NCBI GenBank assembly: GCA_019912395.1
Contig: JAIOIH010000055.1
Location: 54,303-118,302 of the forward strand
Length of the DNA: 64,000 bases
Direction: 5' to 3'
Source of the DNA: Flavobacteriales bacterium
Lineage (GTDB): Bacteria > Bacteroidota > Bacteroidia > Flavobacteriales_F > PHOS-HE28
Below, piece by piece: positions 11,078-21,600 of the stretch. Numbering within the stretch: position 1 is the first letter of the stretch; every line of letters begins with the position of its first letter. Position numbers and translations under genes: made by a program. A model generated the notes under the pieces. The model was given only the letters and a program-made list of their open reading frames with translations. It ran no database searches and was not told the DNA's origin.

Positions 11078-11123
11078 GAGGGCGAATGTACCGCAGCGAC
11101 GTTGGTCCGGCATGGAGGGCGGA

Positions 11124-11157
11124 TTGGTGCTCCCCATGATGACCCAACGTATATTTG
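11124..11157 (+). promoter_or_regulatory. Candidate Bacteroidota promoter for the 11208 gene
   Basis: TTG at 11124-11126 and TATATTTG at 11150-11157 are 23 bases apart, inside the 17-23 range reported for Bacteroidota promoters. The -7 box lies 50 bases before the ATG. A 14-base string acgtatatttggac (11147-11160) recurs exactly at 53864-53877 ahead of the exopolysaccharide operon. Confidence 0.55.
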
Positions 11158-11207
11158 GACTTGATCGACCAGCGGCTGTTAGTTCCCCTGACCCTTGCAC
11201 ACCCCGC

Positions 11208-12746
11208 ATGAAGCCAAGCACCGAACTTTTCGATCTGATCAAGTCGCTCACCAAATCGGAGAAGCGCTTCTTCAAGTTGCATTCCGCCCTGCAGAGCGGC
11301 GAGAAGAACTACCTGCGGATCTTCGACGCGATCGACAAGCAGAAGAACTATGATGAGGAGGCCATCAAGGCACAATTCGCCAAGGAGACATTCATCCGGC
11401 ACTTTCCCTCGGAAAAGAACCACTTGTACAAGCTGATATTGAAGGCCCTGCGCGCCTATCATGCTGAATCCAGTGTGAGCGGGTTGTTGAAACAGCACAT
11501 CAACAACATCGAGATCCTCTTTTCCAAGGCGCTCTACACGGAGGCGGCCAAGGTGCTCCAGCGGGCGAAGAAAGCCGCTCGGGAGCATGAGCAGTTCTAC
11601 CACTGGTTCGAGCTGTTGAGCTGGGAGAAGATGCTGATGGAGGAAGCCTACCAAAGCGGGAACTTCAGCAGCGACCTCAACGCATTGATCGAAGAGGAGG
11701 AAATGGTATTGGCCAAGCTGCGGAACCTCGCCGCCTACAACGTGCTCTATGCCAAGATCAACTATGTGTTCCGGAGCGGTGGCTACGTGCGGACCGAGGA
11801 GGAGCACGCCATGGTGGAGGAGATCAGCGAGCACCCGTTGATCAAGGGCAAGAACACCGCATTGAGCAACCGGGCCAGTACGATCTGTCACTATACGCAA
11901 GGCTTCTGCTACTGGGCAAAAAGGGATTGGACCACCAGTTTTGCCAAATTCTCACGAGCGAAGGAGATCTTGGACAAGCATCCGCAACTGAAGAAGGACC
12001 TGCCCAAGCGCTATGTGCGGACGCTCTACTACCTGATCCAATGCGAGATCGAACTGGGCGACCATGAGCACGTGAAGGAGCACATCCGCACCCTTCGTGA
12101 GCTGACCGGCAAGCCGGGTTTCGGTGACATCGACATCAAGCTTCTGGTGTTCAGCAACAGCTACTTGAGCGAGCTGCGGTTCCACGACCGCGCCGGTGAT
12201 TTCGCCAAGGTGGAGAAGCTGGAGGAAGCGGTGACCCAGGGCATGATCCGCACCGGTGCCCAGTTACCAAAGGAGTTTGAGCTGGAGTTCTACTTCCTCT
12301 TGTCCACCGTGAACTTCGGTGCTGGACGGATGAGCCGATCGTTGTACTGGCTGAACAAGGTGTTGAACGATCCCGAGCCCGCGCTGCGCCAGGACATTTT
12401 CACCTATGCGCGGCTGTTCAACCTGATCGTTCACTACGAGCTGGGCAATTTCGAGCTGTTGGAGTACATCGTACGGAGCACGCAGCGGTTCCTCAGCAAA
12501 CGCCACCGTGCCTATGGCGTGGAAGCAGCCCTGATCGAACATGTGAAAAAGCTCGCGCGCACCTCCTCAACTGAAGCGAGGAAGGCCCTGTTCGTCACCC
12601 TGCAGGAAAGGTTGAACGCGCTGATGGAAGACCCCAACGAGAGCACGGTATCGAAGTACTTCAATATTTGCGCCTGGGTGACCTCCAAAGTGGAGGAGGT
12701 CCCGTTCGCGGAGGTAGTGAAACGGAAGCACCTGGTGCAGAAGTGA
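11208..12746 (+). CDS. Helical-repeat protein of unknown function
   Basis: I do not recognise a named family. The 512-residue product from the ATG at 11208 (MKPSTELFDLIKSLTKSEKR) has no signal peptide or membrane segment. It is rich in Lys, Glu, Leu and Ala, and is predicted by eye to be almost all helix, with TPR-like helix pairs (for example FAKFSRAKEILDKHPQLKKD and RYVRTLYYLIQCEIELGDHE). The opening segment SLTKSEKRFFKLHSALQ looks like a conserved N-terminal motif. It is monocistronic, with its own promoter candidate, divergent from the M1 peptidase and convergent with the PorE-like gene. A cytoplasmic scaffold or regulatory role is possible but not shown. Upstream in-frame ATGs lie inside the antisense peptidase gene and were not used. 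Confidence 0.7.
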   Translation: MKPSTELFDLIKSLTKSEKRFFKLHSALQSGEKNYLRIFDAIDKQKNYDEEAIKAQFAKETFIRHFPSEKNHLYKLILKALRAYHAESSVSGLLKQHINNIEILFSKALYTEAAKVLQRAKKAAREHEQFYHWFELLSWEKMLMEEAYQSGNFSSDLNALIEEEEMVLAKLRNLAAYNVLYAKINYVFRSGGYVRTEEEHAMVEEISEHPLIKGKNTALSNRASTICHYTQGFCYWAKRDWTTSFAKFSRAKEILDKHPQLKKDLPKRYVRTLYYLIQCEIELGDHEHVKEHIRTLRELTGKPGFGDIDIKLLVFSNSYLSELRFHDRAGDFAKVEKLEEAVTQGMIRTGAQLPKEFELEFYFLLSTVNFGAGRMSRSLYWLNKVLNDPEPALRQDIFTYARLFNLIVHYELGNFELLEYIVRSTQRFLSKRHRAYGVEAALIEHVKKLARTSSTEARKALFVTLQERLNALMEDPNESTVSKYFNICAWVTSKVEEVPFAEVVKRKHLVQK

Positions 12747-12819
12747 TCGTTTGTGCGAACGTGTTCCGGGGTCGCGCACCGTTGTCACCACGCATTGCGC
12801 TTGATCGGTGGCGGTCGCA

Positions 12820-14739
12820 TTACTTGTTGCCGATCTGATCGCTGAGTCCGCTGCCGTTCGTGGAAAGCACCTTGAACTCGGTGCGCCGGTTGGCCTGGTG
12901 CTCTTCTTCGGTACACTTCACGCCGTCCGAGCAACCGTTCACGAGCATGGATTCCCCATAGCCGCGCGCGATGAGCTGTTCCGGCGGAATGCCGTGCCGG
13001 ACCAGGTAGTCCACTGCGCTCTTGGCCCGTGCATCGCTGAGCACCAGGTTATAGAGGTCTCCTCCCCGGGAGTCGGTATGGGAGCTGAGTTCGAAGGTGA
13101 GCCTTGGATTGTCCAGGAAGACGGAGGCCAACTTGTTCAGCTCCACGGCCGCATCCGGCCGGATGTCCCACTTGTCGTAGTCGTAGTAAATGTTCGGCAC
13201 GGCGATGGGCTTGTCCACCACCAGAGGCCGCAGTTGCAGGTCCGCGCGCAGGGTGGTGCTCAGCCCAAGCCCTACAGTGCTCACCGGTGTGCTTTGTGCG
13301 AGCATTCCTTCGGCTTCAGCGGAAACGCTATAGGCCGTGTTCGGTTCCAAATTGAAATGGAACGTTCCCATCACATCCGCAGCGACCTTGCTCTCGGCAT
13401 TGGTAGTGAGGTTCCGAAGCGTGACCAAGGCTCCGGAGATCGCCTCGCCCGTGCTCGCATTGGTGATGGTGCCCTCCACGGCAAATTCGGGCGGATGTAC
13501 GCTCAGTGCATAGATCTGGTCGCTGCCCGACCGAGCGCTGCTGAGGTAGCCCTTGGTGCCGCTGCTGTCCAACCAAAGGCCGAAGTCGTCCCGTGCGGTG
13601 TTCACCGGATAGCCCATGTTCTGGGGCTCGCTCCAGAATTCACCTTCGCGGTGCGTCTCGAAGATGTCCAAGCCGCCCATGTTGTTATGGCCGGTACTGG
13701 AGAAGTACAGCGCATCCCCGACCACGGTCGGGAACATTTCATCACCGGGGGTATTGATGGAGGGGCCCATGTTCACGGGCGCACCCCATCCGGCACCGAT
13801 GTCGGTTGAGTACCACAGGTCCTTGCCGCCGAGGCCTCCAGGCATGTCGCTGATGAAGTAGAGGGTCTTGCCGTCGGTGCTCAGGGCGGGCAGGCCTATG
13901 GAATACGCATCGCTGTTGTACCCGAATTCGCGGATATTGCCCCATTCGCCATGGTCGCCCAAGGTGGCCCGGAACAGCTTGAGGTTGCTGACGTTCTCTT
14001 TGTCCTTCAGCAGTTTCCGACCGTAGTAATTGCTGCGGGTGAAGTAGAGCGTGCGGCCGTCGGCACTGACCACGGCGGAACCCTCATGGAAGGGTCCGTT
14101 CACCGTGCCCTTGAGTGGTTGGAGGCTGTTCGGCTCCCCATCGCTGGCCATGTCCACGTGATAGAGGTCGGCGAAGGAAAGGCCTGTCCAGGGGTCGCGC
14201 TTTCCCATGGATGCCTCGCGTTGGCCCACGAGGAGGAGCCCGTTGCCATGGGGCACCGCCGAATAGGCCGTGGCCAAGCCTTGGATGGGCAACAAGGTGA
14301 CCTCGTACCGGGAGCTGTCCGAATAGAATGAACGATAGCCTTGGCACGCACCGATCAGTTCCGCCGCATCCCTTCGCTCGGGGCGCTCCTCCAGCGCACG
14401 CATCAGCAGGGGTTCGGCCTGCTCGTACATGCCCGATGCCATCAGGAGCCTGCCGTACTGGAAGGCATCCTCGCCAGCCAATGGCGCGATCTGTTCGGCA
14501 GCCCTGTAGTGCGCGGTCGCCTCATCCACCTTGTTCAATTTCGCCTCCACTTCGGCCGTGCGCAACAGGAGGCTGCGATCCTGCTGGTGCTTCAAGGCCC
14601 TGTCGAAATGTTTTTCGGCCTTGGTGTAGGCGAGAAGGTCCATGGCCTGTTCCCCCTTGCGCACATGGTAGTTGGCGCAGGAAGCGAGAAGCAGCGATGC
14701 CGCGGCAACGAGCGGAAGGAGTTTTTGGGTGGACCGCAT
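12820..14739 (-). CDS. PorE-like OmpA-family lipoprotein (TPR, beta-propeller, regulatory-like, OmpA)
   Basis: Outer-membrane lipoprotein of 639 residues with lipobox Cys21 (LLLASC). The domain order is TPR helices (about 25-130), PD40/WD40-like propeller blades (about 145-415; LYFTRSNYYG, LYFISDMPGGLGGKDLWYS, LYFSSTGHNNMGGLDIFE), a carboxypeptidase-regulatory-like domain (about 418-490) and an OmpA C-terminal peptidoglycan-binding domain (about 515-630; LSSHTDSRGGDLYNLVLSDARA). This is the architecture described for PorE, which links the T9SS outer-membrane complex to peptidoglycan. The start overlaps the stop of the PorP/SprF gene (TGATG), so it is the last gene of the adhesin operon. I infer that it anchors that export module; a general T9SS role is the alternative. 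Confidence 0.85.
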   Translation of the reverse strand: MRSTQKLLPLVAAASLLLASCANYHVRKGEQAMDLLAYTKAEKHFDRALKHQQDRSLLLRTAEVEAKLNKVDEATAHYRAAEQIAPLAGEDAFQYGRLLMASGMYEQAEPLLMRALEERPERRDAAELIGACQGYRSFYSDSSRYEVTLLPIQGLATAYSAVPHGNGLLLVGQREASMGKRDPWTGLSFADLYHVDMASDGEPNSLQPLKGTVNGPFHEGSAVVSADGRTLYFTRSNYYGRKLLKDKENVSNLKLFRATLGDHGEWGNIREFGYNSDAYSIGLPALSTDGKTLYFISDMPGGLGGKDLWYSTDIGAGWGAPVNMGPSINTPGDEMFPTVVGDALYFSSTGHNNMGGLDIFETHREGEFWSEPQNMGYPVNTARDDFGLWLDSSGTKGYLSSARSGSDQIYALSVHPPEFAVEGTITNASTGEAISGALVTLRNLTTNAESKVAADVMGTFHFNLEPNTAYSVSAEAEGMLAQSTPVSTVGLGLSTTLRADLQLRPLVVDKPIAVPNIYYDYDKWDIRPDAAVELNKLASVFLDNPRLTFELSSHTDSRGGDLYNLVLSDARAKSAVDYLVRHGIPPEQLIARGYGESMLVNGCSDGVKCTEEEHQANRRTEFKVLSTNGSGLSDQIGNK

Positions 14740-15668
14740 CAGAAGAACCGGGGGTTTTTGATCAAGATCGGCTCCCGTCCAAGGTCGATGCCGAGCATCA
14801 CTTCATGCGAGCCGCCGTTGTACTGGCGCAGCTTGGAGGTGTTCATGTCGTACGCATATCCGGCGCGGAACATGGGGTTGATCTGGAATTCCACCATGGC
14901 CACCATACCGTCCCCGGTGCGGTAGCCTGCACCCATCCAAAAGCGGTCCTTGAACAAAACGTTCAGGTTGAGGTCCACCTCGGGCGGGGCCTGTTGCTGG
15001 TATTTGACCAGCACGCTGGGCTTGAGGTCGAAGTCTTCGTTCAGCTCGAAGACGTGACCGGCGTTGAGGTAGTAGTGCTGGGTGAAGTAGTGGTCCGGGG
15101 AGTTCGGCAGTTCGGAGGCGACCTGTCCATCAGCGGCAAAGATCACGGGAGCGGAGATCCCGACGAAGGAGAGTTCATTGTTCCAGTACATGCCGAATCC
15201 GAACTTGCCCACCGTGGCGTTGCTGATGTTGCCTTGGTAGATCGCGTCCTGTGCATCCCAGTAAATGAGGTCGTTGAGGTTGGCCGTGTACATGGACAGC
15301 CCGGCCTTCAGCCCGAAGGCGAGATGGCCATTGGTACCGGTGCGGATGCGGTAGGCATAGTTGGCGGCCATCTCCATGTCACGGCTAACGCCGATCATAT
15401 CGTGGCTGAAGGTGAAGCCCAAGCCCATCTTGTTGTCCAGAAGGGGCCCGTCGATGCCGAGCAGGTTGGTGCGCGGCGCCCCGGCCATGCCCACCCATTG
15501 GCTGCGGTGCAGCAGGGTGGCGCTTGTGTAGGGATGGCTCCCGGCATAAGCCGGGTTGATGAAGAGTCCGTTGAACATGTACTGGCTGATCATCGGTTCC
15601 TGTTGGGCATGGGCCGTGAGGCCGGTGCTTGCCAACAGGACGAACGGGAGGAGGCGGATGCTGCGCAT
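14739..15668 (-). CDS. PorP/SprF-family type IX secretion membrane protein
   Basis: A 309-residue outer-membrane beta-barrel. The ATG at 15668 gives a signal peptide (MRSIRLLPFVLLASTGLTAHA) followed by the family hallmark QQEPMISQYMFNGLFINPAYAG and further strands such as NKMGLGFTFSHDMIG. SprF in Flavobacterium johnsoniae is needed to export the adhesin SprB, and type B sorting domains rely on such partners. Here the gene begins 19 bases after the stop of a giant SprB-repeat protein with a type B domain, so it is very likely its dedicated partner. It is translationally coupled to the PorE-like gene downstream. Confidence 0.93.
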   Translation of the reverse strand: MRSIRLLPFVLLASTGLTAHAQQEPMISQYMFNGLFINPAYAGSHPYTSATLLHRSQWVGMAGAPRTNLLGIDGPLLDNKMGLGFTFSHDMIGVSRDMEMAANYAYRIRTGTNGHLAFGLKAGLSMYTANLNDLIYWDAQDAIYQGNISNATVGKFGFGMYWNNELSFVGISAPVIFAADGQVASELPNSPDHYFTQHYYLNAGHVFELNEDFDLKPSVLVKYQQQAPPEVDLNLNVLFKDRFWMGAGYRTGDGMVAMVEFQINPMFRAGYAYDMNTSKLRQYNGGSHEVMLGIDLGREPILIKNPRFF

Positions 15669-15687
15669 GGTCGTTCTTATGTTTGGC

Positions 15688-18600
15688 CTACCGTCGGAGG
15701 TCCACATAGTTCTGCAGGGTCAGCTCGGCGTTCAAGCGCAGGACGACGAAGTAGGTGCCGTCCGGCAACTGCTGTCCTTGCTGGTTCTCGCCACGCCACT
15801 GGTTGTCGTAGCGCAATTGATCGAACACCACGTTCCCCCAGCGGTTGAACACGGTGATCTGGTTCCCGGGATAGGCATCGATGCCACGGACCACGAAGAA
15901 GTCGTTGTTCCCATCACCGTTCGGCGTGAAGCCGGTGGGCATTTCAAGCTCGTCCGGTTGGGTGAGCGTGATGGTGAGGTGCACGGAGCAGCCGTTGGCA
16001 TCGGTGACGGTGACGGCATGGCTGCCGGCGGAAAGCCCGTAGCGCGCTGGGTCGGAGGCACCATCGCTCCAGTCGTAGGCATAGGGTGGGGTGCCTCCGC
16101 TGGCATACAAGGTGATGGACCCGTCGCTGCCGTTCCATGTGCTGATGTTATGGCCATTGGGGAACTGCGAGAGCACCGTGTCCACGGCGATCGGTGCAGG
16201 TGCATGCACGGTGATCAAGGAATCCCAGGTACAGCCATTGTCGTCCGTGATGGTGATGCCGTATTCGCCGCCCGCGAGCCCGTTCAGCTGTTCGTCCACG
16301 GACCCGTTGTCCCAGAGATACGTGAAGGGTGCCGTGCCGGAGGTGATGGAAATACCGATCGCACCATCCGTGGAGGCATTGCACAAGGGCCCGGTGACCG
16401 TTGCCGTCGCTTCCATGCCTGGGCTGCCGACCACGGTGGCCATGGCGCTGGCGGTGCAGCCGTTGGCATCGGACACCGTGACGGCATAGCTACCTGCGAT
16501 CACTTCGATCAGGTCCTCCATTTGGGTGCCGTTGCTCCAGACGGTGCTGTAGGCGGGGCTTCCACCGGTGATGGTCGCGTCCACGCTACCTGTAGCCAAG
16601 CCGCAAGGCGCTGCCGTGGCGGTGGCCGTTACATTCAGCTCATCGGGGGCCACCAGGGTGATGCAACTCTGCGTGGCACATCCGTTGTCATCGGTCGCGG
16701 TAAGGCAGTAGCTGCCCGGTGCAAGCGAGTCAATGCTGAGTTCCGTTGAGGTGAATCCGTTCGGTCCGCTCCATTCCACATTGATCGGGGCGACACCACC
16801 GGAGACCGATGCGTTCAAGGCACCATCGTTCATTCCGAAGCAACTGATCGTGGTGCCGGCCGGATACGTGGCGGCGGTCAGCTCCACCGTGATCGGCGGT
16901 GCCGGTACCAGGGTGATGGTTTGATCGATGGAGCAGCCATGGGCATCCATGACGGTGAGCAGGTAAGTGCCTGCGGCCAGGCCGTTGAGGCTGTCCAAGC
17001 TTGAAGTGAAGCCATCCGGTCCGGTCCAACCATAGGTGTAGCCGGGTGTTCCTCCGGACGCCACAAGGTTGATCGCTCCATCGCTGAGGTCCGAGCAGGA
17101 AGTATGGTAGCCGTTGTGTTCCACCAAGGTGAAGCTCAGGCCCAATGCGCTGTCCGGTTCGCTCAAGGTGATGAGCATGGAGTTCACGCACTGGTTTGCA
17201 TCGGATACCACCAGCTCATAGTCGCCTGCACCGACGCCGGTGAGGTCCTCCGTGCTGAACAGGGTGCTGTCCGGCCCGCGCCAATCGAAGGCGTAGGGTC
17301 CCGTGCCACCGGTAACGATGGCGTCGATGCTGCCGGAAAGCCCACCCTGGCAAGCGATATCGGTGGCGGAGAGGGTGGTGGTCAGCGCACTGTCGGGATC
17401 GATCAAGGTGATGGAGGTGTCGCGAACGCAGCCATGGTCATCGGTGATGGTGATGGCATAGGTGCCTGCCAACAGCCCATTGATGTTGCCGGTGATTGCT
17501 GAAAAACCTGCGGGGCCGGTCCATGCGATGTTCAACGGAGCAAAGCCACCGCTTACGGTCAGCTCGATCGCGCCGGTGCTGTCCCCATGGCAGGGGATGT
17601 TCACCGCGCCGTAATCGGATGCGTACAGTTCCATCACGATGGGCGCGGCGGCGATCACCGTGGCGTTGGCCGTGGTGGTGCAGCCCATGGCGCTGGTGAG
17701 GGTCACGCTGTAGTCGCCGCTGGCGAGCCCTGCGATGTCCTCATCGGTTGAGGTGAACCCGTTGGGCCCCGTCCATGCGATAGTGAAGGGAGCCACACCA
17801 CCCGAGATGGACAGGTCGATCGCTCCATTGTTGGACAGGTCGCATTCATTGCTCGTTACCGCGAGGCTGGCCACAAGGGTTCCCGGTGCGTTGAGCGTGT
17901 AGGTGCGGCTAATGCTGCAGCCGTTGGCATCGGTGATCACCACGGTATAGGCTCCTATGGCAAGGTCCTGCAGGTCTTCATTGGAGGATGCGCTTCCGTT
18001 CGGACCCGTCCAGCTGTACTGGTAAGGCGGCAGTCCTCCCGTTGTGGTGAGGTCGATGGCACCATCGGCACCGCCACATCCCACTTCATATCCATCATGG
18101 TCGGAGAGCACGGCCATGGCGATGATCGGTGGAGGTGCCGCCAAGGTCACCGTGGTGGAGGCAGTACAGAAATTGGCATCGGTGACGTACACGGTATATG
18201 CGCCTGGGGCCAGGTTCTGCAGCGAGGTCTGTTGGGAAGTGAAGCCACCGGGACCTGTCCAGGATGTGATGTAGGGCAGGCTTCCTCCGGCAATGTTCAA
18301 GGTGATGCTTCCGTCCGCGGCACCCGAGCAGGAGATGGCATTCCCTCCGCTGTACGAGGAAGTGGTGATCCCGAGTGAGAGAGGCGTTGGGGCCAGCAGT
18401 TCCACCTGTGCGAAGGCCGTGCATCCGTTGGCATCGGTGATGGTGGCGGTGTAGATGCCCGCCCCCAGGTTCGCGATGTCCTCACTGGAGGAATGGAAAC
18501 CTCCGGGTCCGTTCCAGGCCACCTGGAACGGAGGACTACCGCCGGTGATGGCCAGGTCGATGCTGCCATCGCCGGAGTTCGCGCAGCTCAGGTTGCTTCC

Positions 18601-21600
18601 GTTGGAAAACACGTGTGGCGTTGCGATCGCATCGATGCCGGCAGGGCTGGAGAGCGTGATGGAGGCGATGGCAGAGCATCCCAGTGCATCGGTCACCGTG
18701 ACCACATAGGTGCCTGCTCCCACGCCGGTGAGGTTTTGAGAGATGCCCAGCGGACCGTTCGGCCCGGACCAGGAGGAAGTGTATGGTGCGGTGCCTCCGG
18801 TGATCGAGGAACCGATGCTGCCGTCGTTGCCCCCATTGCAGGCCGGCTGGGCGGTGGCGGTCAAGCCGATGTTCAGCGCCGAAGGTGCCACGAGGGAGAA
18901 GCTGGCGTTTGTGTTGCAACCGTTCATATCATGCACGGTGAGACTGTACGCGCCGGGCGCCAGGTCCGTCAGGTCCAGGTTGATGGAGGTGAAGCCGTTC
19001 GGGCCGTTCCAGAAGTAGGTGTATGGCCCCGTTCCGCCGCTCACGGTTGCATCGATGCTGCCATCGCTCGCATTGGCACAGCTCACGTTGTAGCCGCCAC
19101 CCATGCTGCTCAGTTCGGCAGTGATGTCGAAGAGGCCGGGTTCGCCCACGTTGTAGGAGGCATTGATCGAGCATCCATTGGCATCGGTGATCACCACGGA
19201 GTAGACCCCCGCGAAGAGATCACTGATGTCCTCGGTTGTGGCGGAGAAAGCGGGGAAGCCCGTCCAGAGATACGCGTATCCGCCTCCACCTCCTGTCACC
19301 GACAGGTCGATCGCACCGGTATTGGCCCCTTGGCATGTGGTGGTGATGATGTCCGCTGCGGCCTGGATGGCAGTGGGCTGGGCGAGGGTTGCGTTCAGGG
19401 TGGCGGTGCAGCCGTTCGCATCGGTTACCGTCACTGTGTAATTCCCCGCCGTCAAGCCGGAAAGGTCCTCGGTGGTTGCCGTGAACACGCTCGGTCCGCT
19501 CCACTGATAGGTATAGCTGCCGGTCCCGCCGGAAACGGAGAGGTCGATCGAGCCGTTGCTTCCTCCATTGCATGTGATATCCGTGGGGGTGGAACTGAGC
19601 GCGATCGGGGCGGGTGCGATCAAGGTCGCGGAAATGCTGGTGGAGCATCCGTTCTGGTCGGTCACTTGGGCGGTATAGGTACCCGGCAGCAAGCCGGTGA
19701 TCTGCCACGAGTTGGAAGTGAACCCACCGGGACCGTTCCAGGTCACATCGTAAGGAGGCGATCCGCCTGCAGGGGTGAGGATGATGGATCCGTCAGAGGC
19801 GCCAGCACAGCTGGTGCCGCTTCCGCCCGCGAAACCACCGGGCACCACCGTGGCGGTCAATGCCGGCGGCTCCATCAAGGTGATCGTGGAGGACACGGTG
19901 CATCCGAGCGCATCGGTCACGGTCAGCGCGTACGTTCCAGCGATCAGGCCACCGATGATCGGCGTGCCGGCAATGAAGCCGTTGGGACCCGTCCACGCGA
20001 AGGCGTAGGGTGGTGTGCCGCCATTGTAGGTGGTGTTGATCACGCCATCGGCACCTCCCGCACAGCTGATGTCGTAGCCGCCGTGGTCCTTGTTGGAGAT
20101 GGTGAATACGGTGAGCGGTGATGGTGCCGCGATCGTGGTGGTGTAGAGTGCGGAGCAACCGTTGTCGTCGGTAAGGACCATGCGGTAGGTGCCTGCCGGC
20201 AGACCGCTGATGTTCGCGGTGTTCGCGGTGAAGCCGTTGGGACCGCTCCACGCATGCTCATACGGAGGCGTGCCGCCGCTGGCCGTAAGCTGGATGGAAC
20301 CATTGCTGGAGCTGTTGCACGAGGCCGGTGCCACGGTGGCATCGAAACTGAAGGTGCCGGGCTCGGTCACGTCGAACGGCTGGGTGGTCGTGCAACCGTT
20401 GGCATCGGTGATCACCACGGTGTACACGCCGGCGGGGATCAGGCTCAGGTCCTGCGTGGAGGCCGTGAGGCCGCCCGGGCCGCTCCATTGATAGGAGTAC
20501 GGTGCAACGCCGCCGGCAGGTGTCATGTCGATGGCACCGTCGCTGGCACCGTGGCAGAGCGCGGATTGAACGGTGGCCGTGGCGGTGACGGTCGTGGGCG
20601 GTACAAGCGTGATCGTGGTGTCGATGAAGCAGCCATGGCCGTCACCGATGCTGAGCAGGTAGGTCCCGGCGCGAAGCCCTGTCGGGTCCTGCACATTGAA
20701 GGTGCCGCCCATGCCGTCCTGCCAATGGTAGTTGTAGGCTGGCGTTCCTCCGGTAGCTGTAACGTCGATACTGCCATCACTGCTTCCGGGGCAGCTTACG
20801 TTGGCGCCGCCCGGATAGGTGAAGGGCGAGTACGTCATGGCCAACGGTGCCAGTGGTCCACTGATGGACACGGGGTAGTTCAAGGTCTGCGTGCAACCGT
20901 TCAGGTCCGTGATGGAGGCCACGTAGGTTCCTGCGGCAAGGGCCGTGATGGAGGAGCCTGTTTGCACGGGTACCGTGTTCCAGATGATGCCGTAGTTGCC
21001 GCTGCCTCCGGTCACTGCGATGGAGATGGACCCGTCATCATCGCCGAAGCAGGTAACGTTGTGCCGATCGATCCAGGTGGCGGTTAGCGGCTGTTGCGGC
21101 TGTGTGATCACCACGTTCCGCACCGCTGTACATCCTGCTGCGTCCAGAACGGTCACGGTCCAAGTGCCTGCGGCAAGACTGGTGGCGGATGGTCCGTTGG
21201 TCTGAGGTACGGTGTTCCATGTGTAGGTGTAGGGGGCTGTTCCTCCCGTGGCTGCTGCGGTGGCTTCACCGGTCTGGCCTCCATGGCACAGCACGTGGGT
21301 GAAGCTGGGCAGGCTGATCGCAAGGGGTGCCGATGGTCCTCCGACAGCGATGGTGGTTGAGGTGGAACAACCGTTCGCGTCCTGTACGGTCACTGTATAA
21401 CTGCCTGCGGCAAGGCCCGTGGCGGTGGCCGCATGCTGTGCGGGAAGGGTGTTCCACGTGTAGGAGTACGGTGTACGCCCGCCATTCACGTGTACGGTGG
21501 CCTGTCCATTGTTGCTGCCGAAGCAGCTCACAGGGGAGCTCCCGCCGTTGCTGGCCGAAAGCGCGGCTGGTTGGCTGAGCGCGGCGGTCTGCACAACGGT

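Noticed and set aside
10758..11207. Upstream extension of the helical protein at 11208
   Set aside because: It is antisense to the M1 peptidase, and the promoter candidate lies at 11124-11157, after the longer start.
18493..20121. A 542-codon plus-strand frame opposite the adhesin repeats
   Set aside because: It only mirrors the periodic adhesin coding sequence and has no independent start signal or motif.
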